In this document: piece after piece, positions 1 through 14,500 of the stretch | How positions within the stretch are numbered: position 1 is the first letter of the stretch | Layout: every line of letters begins with the position of its first letter | Assembly: GCF_037975245.1 (NCBI RefSeq) | Contig: NC_092562.1 | Span: forward strand, 2,453,001 to 2,517,000 | Reading direction: 5' to 3' | DNA: 64,000 nucleotides | Source of the DNA: Apostichopus japonicus | Lineage: Eukaryota > Echinodermata > Holothuroidea > Aspidochirotida > Stichopodidae | Notes under the pieces: model-generated | What the model was told of the DNA's origin: nothing | Seen by the model: the letters and a program-made list of their open reading frames with translations, nothing else | Databases searched by the model: none | Program-made: the position numbers and the translations under genes

Positions 1-2469
1 ATTCATTCTATGTTTTTTTCTGAAGCTTTAAAAAGTGATTCTATCCCTAATCATAAGTACAGATGAGAATGAGTATGGGGTTAGAAACAGGTAGCCTAGA
101 ATTAACATACTTGGCAACAACTTAAAACTGGGACAATATGACCAAGTTGTGTAACTGTTACGTGGGCTTTACATGAATACGTGATTTCTGAAGATTTTTT
201 ACAACTGAACACTTCTTGGAAATCTACCAGACCACTTATAACGAAAGCCCCACAACAGGAAATCAGTAGCTACCGTTACAGTGGCGAACGGAAGTCTTTT
301 TTTGGGGGGGGGTGTTACATTTGTCACAGATGGGGAGACAAATAAAAAAGTGTTAATGGTTTACATTGCTTCCTTACAAGTGTCATATTTCAATCCCCCC
401 CCCCCCCACCGACTTGTTTACTTTCTATCAAACTATGTTGTGGATTCTTACTTAGGACAAAGGTCAGATCATTTTCTGTCGCTCATTAGTTTGCTTCAAT
501 AGCTGGTTGATAATATCGATGAAATAAGGAAGCGTTTCACGTGTCATATCAGGTCAGATATTCCTTGTTAATGTATTATTCAGTCGAAGCAGGAAAACGT
601 GTATAGTGTTCCCTATGGCAAAAGAATTGAATGATTGAATAAATCAAGACTTCGCTTGTACTGTTTACACAAGTTTTTTTTCTTCTTTCTTTACCCTCAG
701 AAACCAGAAGAGAACAGAGTACAGTTGCAACTTCCAGTTTCTATTGGTGCATAGCCTTATCATGTTTCAGATACACCACCCTTCTTACGCCTTATCTTGT
801 CGGTGTCATACAAAACCACATCTGCTGAGTAATGCTCCAACTTCATTGTTGCTCGCTTTGAATGGTTAGTTCAGCTTATACCAGCATATTTCAAATTAAA
901 ATGTAATATGTGCGGAAACCGTACCCTCAATGACCGATATATCGTTCGTTTATAGTTCCTCTCCCCAAACTGAAAGAATCGTTGCAATGGGATTGCACAA
1001 ACGGGAGTGTCCCTTCTTTTGCAATCGCTATAATGACATAATTTTAAACTTAGGATTACACTCGATATTTGCTCATCCTTCGATAAGTTCTGGAAAATGT
1101 ATTTGGAAACGAAGCGGACCGTAAACTTAAAAACATATTTCAATCAGAAATCAACATTGCCATGTATATCTTTGTTGTCACAGCAACTCCGTCAGCTTAT
1201 TCAAAAGTGGAAGCACTGTTTAATGGTTATGCCATCAGTGGTGAGCTACGTTATTCGATACGGTATTTAGCTTTGCAAAACCAATCTTCGTAACGGCAAT
1301 GAGACAGAAGCAAATAACAATGTGGCACAACATAAATTAACAAGATGTTAAAAACATTTGAAGTGTATACATTTAAAGTGTATACGTTATATATTTTCGG
1401 TCTCAATGGCATAGGCTATGTTTATCTAACAAGCGGAGAACCATGATTTGTTTACATTATATATTACGTTACCTAACTTGCAACGTCATTTAAGATTTCT
1501 TTATTAGATACAAACAAAGTGACTTAAACCATGATTATTGTTTTTCACTCTAATGTTTTGTAGCATGAGCTAGTTATCCGTCACCCCACGGCCACCCCTT
1601 TCTTTATTACATTTTCATTATGAGGCAGGTTGTACGAATTTGCCAGAATGTCACAAAGGAAATATAGTTCCTTGCAAAGCAACGAAAATGATAGACATGA
1701 ACTTCAAAATTAACTTTTGGAAGTACGGTATTCAAGTGTGCTCTCAAAAATGCTAGCAAAAGTTCATACATTGCTTTGCTTTTACGTTCATACGTTATAT
1801 GTTATGAATTTATTCATGTGCATTTAAAAAGGTGTATGAGGTAATCCTTCTTGATTCGTGCAGTTCCCGCACCCCCGCATCCTTCCCCACCCGACCTAAA
1901 GTGTGACGAAGCTCAATGTGGATCTTAAACACTTCCGGAATAGCAATCCGTGGCCAATGATAGAATGACTGGCACTGGATGGTTCTATCTGTACCAGGGA
2001 TTTTATTTCCTTAAGCGGAAATGACGAATGTGAGATATAGCTGTAGTCTTGTAAAAGGAAAGTATATCCAAGGATACAATATATTGCTATCTGAGTGATA
2101 CAGTCAGGCTGGCTAGTGGAGGTACCGACATTAACATATCTATCATTTTATAGCTGGCCAAGTATACTTCTCAATACAGCATACAATTGGACAGTATGGG
2201 CGGATTCTTATCTATTGTTTGAGAAGGATTTTAACATTGGAAAGGTCGGTTCTTGACAATTTATTTAGATTTTCATCATATATACAGTTTGTTACATATC
2301 GTTACGTACCGTTCGTGACCCAATCGCACTAATCAAAGTAAGCCTCAACGGCTGCCGTTATACATTCTGCGATACTGGCAGGCTGGCGTACTGGAAATCT
2401 GAACACCTCTGAAAGTCAGGATTGCTATAACAGACAAACGATCACTCGTTCACGGTCGAGGCAGCGACA
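1..2469. other. Upstream intergenic region, no gene recognised
   Basis: This stretch lies 5' of the receptor kinase gene. It is AT-rich with short poly-G and poly-C runs near 305 and 397, and has only short unsupported ORFs. No transposon, RNA gene or exon was recognised. The promoter and 5'UTR of the downstream gene must lie partly here. A TATATA word occurs near 2279, but I cannot tie it to a transcription start. Confidence 0.6.
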
Positions 2470-2521
2470 ATGATTTATTTAGCACTGTTCTTATGCTTGA
2501 CGGGCATAACCCCAATGACAG
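2470..2521 (+). CDS. Tie-like exon 1: signal peptide
   Basis: The exon encodes [17 protein letters not shown] plus the first base of the next codon. The hydrophobic run is a typical secretory signal peptide. The donor is GTGAGT at 2522. The start codon follows a short untranslated leader, and its context (acaATGa) has A at -3. Cleavage probably falls near the end of this exon. Confidence 0.85.
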
Positions 2522-5500
2522 GTGAGTTCGTTACGTATAATATTATGTGATACTTATTCTAAAACTGCAACTGTAGTATATACGAGCGATCTAAGCCGTA
2601 AAAGGATTGGTTATGAGTTCACTCTAGAGAATATATGATATCGTGGGTTATGATTCATTCATAGGATAATGTTATAACGACTGTTTTTATTATCTCCTTA
2701 ATGACCGCCAGGTTTTTAAGCTATGTTACTAACAAATGGTCAACACTATAACGTCAGCCAAATGTTATTCTATGTTTTGACATTTATTTCTCGATATTTC
2801 GACAAACATTCTGACACGAAAAATCAACTTTTTATTAAATTACCAACATTTCGTAGAGAAGTTTCAATGTCTAACTGTTCAGATAAATCTTCAGAAATCT
2901 CGAAATTTCGACATATTCCTTTGAAAGTTTGAAGAACATGTCGAACCTTTTCAAAAAGTCAAACAAGTCAGGAACAGTTGTCATTTTGAGAAAGCTAGTT
3001 GAACACGGAAGTAAAATGTTCTTCGACACACACACACTCCAGGAACAAGTCCAGACACGACAATCCTTCGCAACTTCGAGAATGTCCTGGAAGTTTCACT
3101 GATCGAATGTTTATAGACAAAGCTAGTCGAAAATCCAAATAAAATATCAACATTTCTACTGGGTTATATTCGAGACAATCGAGAAAAAGTCAATAGAGTA
3201 ACAAATTTGAGACGAAATAGTCACAATTCCTTGAAATAGTCGATTTTTGTGCGTTGGGAAGACCTCTATAACTCCAATATTTTCTACCCCATCATTATAT
3301 ATATATTTTTTAATAGCTTCCTATACGCCATGAGGTTTCTAGATATTATGTTGACCTTTTCGAAACGTGCAACAAGTCAAGAACTGCTGCCATTTTGAGA
3401 TATCCTGTGGAACTTTGGGAGATACGAAGTAAAAGGTTCGACACAAATGCTCCAAGAGCAAGTGAAGACACGTCAGTTACAATTAGTACGCAAACTTTGA
3501 GAACGTACTGAAGTTTCAAGATCGAGAATTTTAGACAAACTAGTCGAAAGTTCAAATAAAATATTAATATTTCTACTGGATTATATTCGAAACAATCGAG
3601 AAAAAGTAAAGAGTTTGAAATATTATATGATGGCATCTATAAACTAATAGAACTTCACCAAAATCTCAAAGTTGTCAAAATTATGTCGGCCATAAACCAT
3701 AACAATGTTGTTACTTCATAATACATTATCGTGATGTTGTATCCACAGAAACGAGGAACATTTACATCATAAATTCCACTCCTCGGGTATCCAGTGATGC
3801 TACAGTTATTACTTGCCTGGATGTCGATGGAGACCTCCTCCCCAGTGACCTCACCCTAGGGAGGGTAGGGAAGGGTTTTAACGGAGAGCGGGACATTCCT
3901 CTGCCCCCGGTGTCCGACTCTAACAGTATTGTAGCCACTTGGGACGACACTTTTAGTTCAAGTCGTTATGGCGCTTTTTACTGTTCTGGATCTGATGGGA
4001 ACGGCACCGTAACGACATTGAAAACGGCACGTGACGGTATGTCAAATTTTCCTTTATTGCTATACAGGTTCTAATCAAGGGAGAGGTGGGGCGGTTATCA
4101 CAAAGGAACACCAGAGAACAGTGTTAATGTCTATTTAAGGGTATCGTTAGGGGAATATACACAGACGATTTGTCAGACGATCTAAGGCCTCTAAGGTCAA
4201 TAAATCCCAGGCCGTAAGTTTAGAAGAATTCCCTTATTATAATTGTTATACACCGTCAGGCGGTCTATATCCCTCCTAATTAGATATTGGAGAGAATCAT
4301 CATTAATTAATTAATGATAAAGGTAATTCATAATTGCAAAGGTCTAACTTTCAGCGAGCGAATGTACTGACGGTAGAAAGGTAAAGAATCATATTAAACT
4401 TTGTCTTACATAGGACTCTGTTGGCGTATTTTTAGGATAAGTGGGCCACAAAAATCGGATCGACTTTACCATATTATCATATTAAGCATATCTAAAATTT
4501 CTATAAAAAAAGCCACCTCATGAGTTCAATCCCGACGTAACCATACCTAAATGCCGTTATAAATGTTCTGAACTGTGACAGAACTGACATATCACGACTC
4601 AGAGTAAGAGGGAAAAAAACGCCTATGCAGTTTTTATGTGATGTGGCTATGAGGAATCCGACTGCTAGGATACCCTGATTTGTTTCACTACGCAAACCGG
4701 AAGCAGTGTTACTGATATTTAACTGTTCCAGGAAATGCGGAATCTATGATTTCAGCTAAACGGGTTCTATGGTAGAGGTCAAGATTAATTATGTCCGTGT
4801 TCTACCACAAACGAAAAAAGAAGAACAGGAGTATAGGTGTGATAACGTCTGCTAGAATGGAGTTTTATTTATACATCAGGATGATTGGTATTGGGATTAT
4901 ATGCGAAGATTTTCAACACATCTGTGATATTTCACTAGCTTTTATTACAAATAATACCCCTTTATTTTACCCATGAAAAATTGTTTTGTTTTAAATAATT
5001 AAAAATCCGTTCTGTGTAGGCCTCGTTCATCAAAGTGATAACACGCAAAAATCATTAAAATTGCTGCAAAGAATATATATAATAATTGTTATATATTACA
5101 CTCGCAATAAATTATAAAAGTTGGCGTATTTTTTTACCGATTTGGTTACGAAACATGTCAAACAGGAAGCACTTGCTGCTTTGGCTAGGCTTAATAAGTT
5201 GTCAATATAGACGGCTAACGATAGGATAGATATATATACGTTAGGATACGCTAATGTCTGTTCTGCATGATTTTTTTCAGTCACGTCTTACTGGGTACAA
5301 ATGATTTTCGAATCTAGAGTACCTGGACGCAAATTTCGATCATTATGTTTTGTTTGTATCTTCCGTGCCCATATACAAACAAAAATTAACAATTGAAATT
5401 TGTGTCGATCCAAGTACTCAAGATTCGAAAATCATTTGTACCCAGTAAAACGTGACTGTACACACATCATAACGTTATGGCATCTTCGTCACAATGTACA

Positions 5501-8500
5501 TCAAGAAATATATCTTACATTTCATGAGATGATTATGGATAGAAGCCATTGTATAATTTTTCAGGTTCTTAAGCTTTTTCTTAATAAACAATTAACCCCC
5601 CCCCTCCCCCATCAAATGGGGTGTATACTAGCAATTGAAAAAACAAAAACTAGCCTATATCATTACCACAACTTCTGATATATGATTGATTGGTTACTCT
5701 GTTTGACCAACTACGTTCAACACTTAGGCTGTAAGTCTTATAAAAAAATTGATCGAACTGAGTCACGAACTTGTTACCAATGTGTTACGGGTTTTCTCCA
5801 AAAAATTGGTTTGGTAAGATGTTTGTAAACTACTCATTAACCCTGTTGAGAACGCTAACATTAAATAAAAGCGATCTTTTACACAATGAAAGTCTAAGAT
5901 TGACAAAGCATCTTTCTTCCCCACGCAAATTTTGCCGAGTGAAGAACATTAAGACAAAAAGCCTGGCAGCATGCAACTGACAGCGAACTTGCCTCAAAAC
6001 TCCTTAAATTTAGGTACAGTTTGCAATAATGACATACAAAAAAGACATATGCCTTGTAGACAATGCCTCAAGAAATAATCTATGTGTAGAGCTACATTAA
6101 TTTTATTGGTATTCTGACACGAAACGTTTTCCTCTTTACGTTTTTTTGTTAACGAGTTACCTAATAATATCCTAACGTTGTAAGTGTATGACACAGTTAA
6201 ACCTAATCAACTCGACATTTCTATGCTTTTGTCTGCTCGATACAAAATGAGAAGTATATCAACAATGCCGTAGCTAGGTGTTGAGGATGTTACCTCCTGC
6301 TACCGATGTCTACTCATTTCTAAAGGTTTAATTATTACTTGTGTCTTAACCCATTTCCTTCATTTTACTTGAAGAAAAACCAAAGGTCGCGGATAAACGG
6401 TGGCCCCCAAATTACACCTGAATGATTGTGATATTTTACCTATATCGGTCTTAAGTGCATGCACACATGTCGGGCTCCTACCAAATATCGTCGGGCTACT
6501 AAAATCTCGAAACCTAAAGCCAGACATGCTACTATTTTTCAAGATTTTTTTTCTCGAGCACTGTAATATATATATATATATAGCCAACCGTCGGATTAGC
6601 CTAACCAACTTACGTACGTGACTGGAAAAACAGGAAACTCTTTTTAATATCCTTTACCAAACAATGTTCGATAAACTTGAGCAGCATCGTTTCGGAGGTT
6701 TCACTTTACATAAATGCAAGCTAGTGTTTTTATTCATAAAGCTATCCCTTTTAGCCTATATAAGTTTGCATTTACCTGCAATGAAGTGTGTTGGTCCATT
6801 TCCCTAGCTACCAATTTGAACTTATATCATTACTTATAGTTACGGTTATTCAACATAATAACAAACATAAAGATGACGAATGGGCTGTATCTTTCTATCG
6901 TGATTTAGAAGGAAAATCTCTAGATCTTTGCAGTATTTCCTTCTATCGCAAGGACATTGATGTCACCTAGCTGGGGTGGCTTTTGCCCCAGACTGACTAG
7001 GGGGGGAGGTTTGACTAGGGGGGGAGGGGAAACATAGATATGAAGCAACATTTTTCATGTAACAAACTCAAGTGTTTGTATGAGGACATTAGCAGGCCTA
7101 CAAGTAGCTACTTCTGCGTCATAACGAACTATTGATGTTTTTATTGTCCACTTATAGGGAAAACTTCTACGTGATTTAAAATAATTAAATTACAAAGCAA
7201 GTCAAATGAAAAACATTACTTCAACATCCATCTCAATAGATCTTTCCTTTCTGTCCTTTTTCTTTTTTGAGATATAACATCTAACATTCCATATGCATAA
7301 TCTGTGTAATAACTTATGAAGTCATACATATGGACAACATTACATCTTTGGTTAACATTATTTTTTGACAGCATGATATGTGTTGTCCATGTATAACAAA
7401 CCCCAAATATTGCGCAATGTATTGATAGATTTCAAAATGTTCATAACCCCAGCAACACAACAGGCTAAAAAAGTTGGAGTTATGTTAATGTACTTCGTTT
7501 AACAATAACCTCTGCGTTGGGTTCTTCTTCTTTTTTTAGGTGTTAAGGTTTTCCATTTTCTTTGATGGGAGTACTCTATTCGATTAAGCCCACAAGGGTT
7601 TCTTAGTTTACTTCCTTTCACATATTTACTTATTTGCAGTTATATTGTCTTGTTTACCTTGTATTACTATGTGTTGAAACAAATAAATCATCAAATCATC
7701 ATCATATCTGTTTCTTTGACTCCCTACGTTAATCTCTCGATTAACGGGTTTAATCGACGAGGCCACAACGTAATGATTATCGTCTATATCTATTTGTAGC
7801 CGAGCTAAACCCGTCCGCCGATACAATGACAGTTAGTATAGGCGATCAAGTGGTTATTGAAATGGCGTTTAGAAGAAGAGACTTTGGAGAAGTAACCTGG
7901 AAGAAAGACGGTGTTGTTCTCCCGAAAGATACGACCTCGACTCACGGCACATCAAAACTTTACACAATCATGTCAGCCTCGACATCAGATGCAGGGATCT
8001 ATTACGCTCATTTCGATCGACATCCTTACCTGGGTGGTTTCACAAGAGTCATAGTGAGGGGTGAGCAATGATGTTTGCTTAATTAACTGTTTAAGCTATC
8101 CAATACTAGTGCCTCACGTTTAGCTATCATTTTATCTTAAACTTGAAAAATGAATGGCATATTAAGCTAAGGTACATCTAACTAGCTGAAAAGGAAATCT
8201 GGGACTACAAATTTAAGGCACATAACGACAAAGTGAATTTTAACCTTTGCCCTACACAGGATGCTAATGGTAGAAATTAGTCGTTAGACCAGCGAATATT
8301 CCTTTTTTTTCAGAATCATAACAAGAAGGCTGTTTGACTTGTATTTTCCGCGAAAGCCTCCAATCCTCTCGTGATAAGATTGTAGACTATGGCGATTGAA
8401 ACTGCTGAGCACTTAAAAGGCTGATGTATGAATCTTCCCAATGAAACATTAGTACAATATATTCTACGTAGAATGTACAGGATATGTTTTTTGTTACTTC

Positions 8501-11500
8501 TATCCATGCATGTCTAAGACCGTTTAAGTGTCTTTCAAAGTATGAAGGAAAATACCTGACCCGGCCTGCACAGAACTCCATATTGACGTGACCTAAACTG
8601 AACTTGGCCACAATGTACTGGACTGAACTGAACTAAACTACTGGACGTGTGCTATTCTAATCTTAACTCAACAGAACAGAATGGATCTAACCATAACAGT
8701 ACTGACCTAAATTGATGAGAACTGACCTAAACTGAATTGCTGACCTGACCTGACCTGCGCTGATCACTTGTGAAAATGAACTGAGAAGCTCTACAATGCA
8801 CTCCATAACGCTGCACTACACTAAACTGCACCACAGAGCACTACACTGAACTGCACATGATAACACTATACTGAACTGCACATCATAACACTGCACTACA
8901 CTGAACTACACCCTATAGCACTACGCTACACTAAACTGCAACCCAGAGTACTACACTGAACTGCACATCATAACACTACTGCACATCGTAGCACTAAACT
9001 GCAAATCATAGCAGTACACTGAACTGCACCCCATAGCAGTACACGGAACTGCAGCAAGAGCACTGCACTAGACTGAACTACACCCCATAACAATACACTG
9101 AACTGCACATCATACCACTGAACTACACCCCATAGCAGTACACTGAACTGCACCCCATACCACTGCACTACACTGAACTACACCCCATACCACTACACTG
9201 AACTGCAAATTATAGCACTGCTCTGAAATGCACCACATAACACTACACTGGACTGAACTGCACCCAGAGCACTGAATCGCACCCCATAACACTAAAATAC
9301 ACTGAAATGCACTCCATATCACTGCTCTTCACTGAACTGCACCCCATACCACTACACCGAACTGCGCCCCATGGTACTGCACTGAACTGCACCCCATAGC
9401 ACTACACTGAACTGCCAAGCATAGCACTGCACTACAGTGAACTGCCCCATAGCACTGCACTGATCTGCAGCCAATATCACTGCTCTTAACTGAACTGCAC
9501 CCCATACCACTTCACTGAACTGCACCCCATAGAAGTGCACTGAACTGCACATCATAGCACTGCACTACAGTGAACTGCACCCAATAACACTACACTGCAC
9601 TGAACTGCACCCAATAACACTACACTGCACTGAACTGCACCCCATACCACTGCACTGAACTGCACCCAATAGCACTGCACTGAACTGCACCCCATACCAC
9701 TACACTGAACTGCGCCCCATAGCACTGCACTGAACTACACCCCATAGCACTACACGGAACTGCCAAGCATAGCACTGCACTACAGTGAACTGCCCCCCCC
9801 CCCCCCACAGCACTACACTACACTAAACTACCCATAGCACTGCACTGATCTGCACCCAATATCACTGCTCTTAACTTAACTTCACCCTATACCACTTCAC
9901 CGAACTGCACCCCATAGAAGTGCACTGAACTGCACATCATAGCTCTGCACTACACTAAACTGCCCCCCCCCCCCATAGCACTACACAACACTGCCCCATA
10001 GAACTGCACTGACCTGCACCCCATAGCACTGCACAACACCTTATCCCCTCACACTGCACTTCAATGACCTGCAATCCACAGTACTGTACTGCACTTTATC
10101 CCATAACACTACCCTACACTGAACCGGACTGAAGTGCACTGTATTAAATTTTCTGTTTTTTAGAATGCCCTGCTGGATTTTGGGGGCCTCCAGACTGTTC
10201 TGAATCATGTCTAGATTGTATGCATGGCGGTATATGCGATACAATCACTGGTATGTGTATTTGTCCTCCAGGATTCATGGGCAACCTCTGTGAGAAAGGT
10301 AAACAAGTTCAAAATAGCTCAGTTAATGTCCTTTATTGTTTCATTGTATGATGTCATTTATTTTTATGTATAATCATTTATGCATCTTAAAACATAACCA
10401 TTATGTATACCGTATATGCGAATTGCACAAAGAAATGATCCAGTCTTATTTATCAGATACCATTACATCATAGTGTAAAGAGCATATTCTACATAGAATA
10501 CACACAACAAACAAGAACACCTTGCCCTAATAGGGTAATAATAGACGAAAAGTCGTATATGATTCAGTCATGGTGCTAAACGCTTTGGAATACGTGAACT
10601 GTGACTTTAACCACACGAAAAAATGATTAACAAACAGAAATAGGTGTCATATAGCCAAACATAGGCATTGTATTTACCTATATCTAGTTTACCTTGTTGT
10701 GATGTCTGATCATTTGATTGGAAGAGTGATTATGATATATTTAGGATGTACCATTAACTGATTATTATGATAGATATTAATGCCGTCCATGCCGACATTT
10801 AGACAAAAAAGGCCACATAAAGTTTGCATTTAAAAAAACTAATCGATTTATCCGAAAGTATTTCATAAGACAGTTTCGATGCTTACGGATAAAATACATT
10901 GAATGGAACTTCCTTTATTCAGATAAAAAAAAACACGATATTTTCCCATTTCTATGTTATTATATCACTGATATTTCAGCGTGTGGGAGTAACGTTTATG
11001 GACCGGAGTGTAACCATTCTTGTCAGGCCGACAGTTGTCGCTCTATGCAGTTCTGTTTGCCCGATCCTTATGGTTGTTCATGTGCAACAGGATGGTCTGG
11101 ATCCACATGCGAAGTTGGTAAGTTTCTCCATGAACAACTGAAGTGGCAATGCACTTGTGTATTGAAATCCGTACAGGTATACTCACTAGAATATTTACAT
11201 GGTGTGACATATACGCTGCACAGGTCTCAGACTGGTTAAGAGTATTACTAAAATTGTTAGACTGAACAATAGTTGTTCGAAAAAGATAGACTAAGTTGGT
11301 TGTTGTCATCCACAAAAATAACAACAACAACAACAAAGTTAAAAAAAATGTCGAACTAATTTCAAATTTAATGCTACCGGCACTTTTTTTTCCGGATAAT
11401 GGCTTTTGACGAAGGTCTGGCATGTGTAATGGTTGAAAGGTCTTGTACAGATAACTATATAAGTAAACATATTCTTGCACGACAAGATGACAAAACAACG

Positions 11501-14500
11501 AACAATACCTATTCAACTTCAGCATGTTATTCTTTTATACAACTAAGCTAGGTCTTCTTCGAACAGGGGACAGCCCTAGTTGAAAATATTGCATTCTTTG
11601 TTTTCAACATTAAAAACTGCTTGATCTGCTATCGTGTTCATATACATAATCGGCATATTTACCAAGTAGCTGCCCAAAAGATCGGATTGCTATTATAATG
11701 TGTAAGGTATCTACTGTCTACTCCATGTAAATGGTTCCTTCGTGATTTTTGGGTGTGTGGAGATATGATACAATTCCAAAAATAGTATGATAGGTGAATG
11801 GCACTTCTATATAGACAGATTGAAGTAGTACCTTAAAATTCACAATTCTAGCTGTAGGCAGCTTATTCAGAAGAAGCAATGGTTATAACAAATTTGCAAA
11901 GTCAATCAATGACGCACCAATATTATACTTTTTTTTCATGCTGTGTGTTACATCATAGGTGTTTCCCTTGCAACACTGTAAAAGGAAGAGGAAGTCTGAT
12001 ATGTTGGCTATGAATATGTGTTACAGCAAAAGTATATTTACTCCGGAAATCCTTAGTTTAGAGAGTAAGCATACCATGCCAGATCTTCATCAGTTAAGCT
12101 AGCAAGGGGAAAGAAGCTTTGCCAAGCAGATCTTGTTGCCAACTTGAAGGTCACATTCCCCTAAAAAAAAAATCACATAATCTAACATATGATATGTTAG
12201 ATTATGTGCGAGTCGTCTGCGTCAACAACTTGATGAATTTAAAATCCTACTTTTTACGAAATTGAAACCCTTCAGCGTGGATTATTTGATAGATTCATTT
12301 TGTTTTTTGTTTTTATGATCAGAATATAAAGGGCCATAAAAGTCTGAATATGCCTCATATATGCTTCGTCTGCTGTCATAGTTTTATTTTTATGACGTAG
12401 AAAGTTGTGTTTAGTGAAGACATCCAAAAACGTAACTGCCACAAATTAAACCTTGTATATCATAAGTCTTACAAATGCATTATCTCGTTGAGCGTCAATT
12501 ACTCATGTGACTTGATATTTTTTATGATCTGGATAGAAACTGCAGTCTTGGTTCATGAAAGTAAATGATTCAATAGAGTGAAACAAGAGTTGAATGTGTG
12601 AGTTCAAACTTTAAAACAAGTGTAAATCATCATTAAGAACACCGTTGTCCTCTCTCTAAACCAGGAAGTTGTCAATTTCAACATATCCTATATACTTCAC
12701 ATTAGCGGTATATTGATTATTATGACATATGAATGTTCAAATGCTAGAACAGCACACAAATTCAACCATTTAATGACTTATTAATTACTAACAATAACAT
12801 TGATATAGACAGAAACAAATACAGTAGGGTATGAGAATGGTGTTATAAGTAACAGAAAAATAGACAGAGTATATACAGATGCGGAAATATACAGAGGGGG
12901 GGAAATATTTGATCTCTTGCGGAAACTGGCTTTAATCCTACTGGGAACTGACGTCTCCTCTGTTTACGGATCAGATGCAACCTTAAAAAAATATCTCCTT
13001 TACTCTGGAAAACTGTTGCAGTAAATTATAGCAATTTTTATAGTGTGAAGTTACAATCTCTGATATAGACGTGTTAGCGATGGCCGGTAGAGAGCGGGTG
13101 GAAGCTGGAAGCTGGTAATAGATAATAAAGTATGTCGATGATTGATTATTACCCTAATTGCCAACATGACTCTTACATTTACAAAGCCGAAATTCCCGTG
13201 CGTTTAATTTGGTTCACTTGACACCATACTTGTAATGCCGATCTAATTTCGTTTTCAAGTCGTTACGTTCCTCCCACGACGAGTCTGAAAACAATTGTTA
13301 TGACATAAACAGACTTTAGTAGTTCAAGTTGCTACTAATCACTGGAATGTTTTCATCTTTTTTTTCAGAGTGCCCTGACGGACTTTACGGAGCAAATTGT
13401 AATGAGTCCTGTGAATGTCAAAATGGTGGAAGTTGTGAACGTCACGTTGGCTGCATCTGTCCCGATGAATGGACTGGTATACATTGTCATCGTCCAAGTG
13501 AGTGTTGTTGATGATTCACAAGTGATAAAAAAGAGCAAACGATGTCAATGAGACTGATAGGCATCTACAAGTAAAATATACCATTGCAGCTGTCAATAAA
13601 GCTTGCAGGCATTAAACGCTCCGTCAGTGAATTACATCAAATTTTTATCAATCAATTTATCGACTTCATTACTGTAAAGTGTTTTTTTCTTTCAGAATTT
13701 TTCTTTGACAGTAGCACAACAAGAGTGACATTGGCCGATGCTACTCAGATAACAGTGGAGTGTGGCTGTGCCCCTGAGGTTGAAGACTGCCCTCTACAGG
13801 ACATACAAATTGAGGTTAGCCTGTGCACTTTCGTTATTTAAGTATAACTTCAAACCTGTTTTCATTTCCCTATCGTTAAAAGAAAGATTTGGTATCTGTA
13901 AACACATAGTACATTGTTAATTTAGCACGACAAAGTACCACTGACCAGGAAAATTTTGCATTGGGCACACACTGCGGTGGTTTCTTAGCATATACAATTC
14001 CAAAATATTACAAAACAAAAGTGTGACGAAATAATTTCCGTATCGGAGAAACTGGTTAATAACGACCAGCCAAAGCAATTGAAAAGTACAGATTTAAAAG
14101 GATTGTCTGGTGGCCCTCAGAAGTTACCTTAAAAAATGATAAATAATTTGTTGTCAAAGTATGAGAACGCTAATGTTGCGTTAAACAGGGAAACGATTTT
14201 TTAATCGTTAAGGATGGACATTTCCAATATGATTTGAACAGTACAGAACGTGACGTCATCTACGTTAATGCAGATTGCGACATAACTCACGCTTCGTACA
14301 GTACCTACAGTAATCACAACAAAAAACACGTTTGTATACTGATTAATTTCTTCCTTAATTTTAGGTGAAATTTCTTATAAATTAGATATGTTTTCATAAA
14401 CTCATTAAGCCGCCGTATATTTAGTAAATCGATGGTTTCGTGTTCTTTGTGTAACACAAGATTAGTTTGAACAGCAGACTCTTCGTGTTCATGCATAGCG

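Noticed and set aside
8968-10244. Several Cys/Val/Trp-rich minus-strand ORFs that look like a secreted repeat protein
   Set aside because: They are by-products of the ACTGCACTGAACTGCA minisatellite in an intron.
11043-11525. 160-codon minus-strand ORF overlapping the EGF2 exon
   Set aside because: Antisense to a well-supported exon and without recognisable features; likely a chance open frame.
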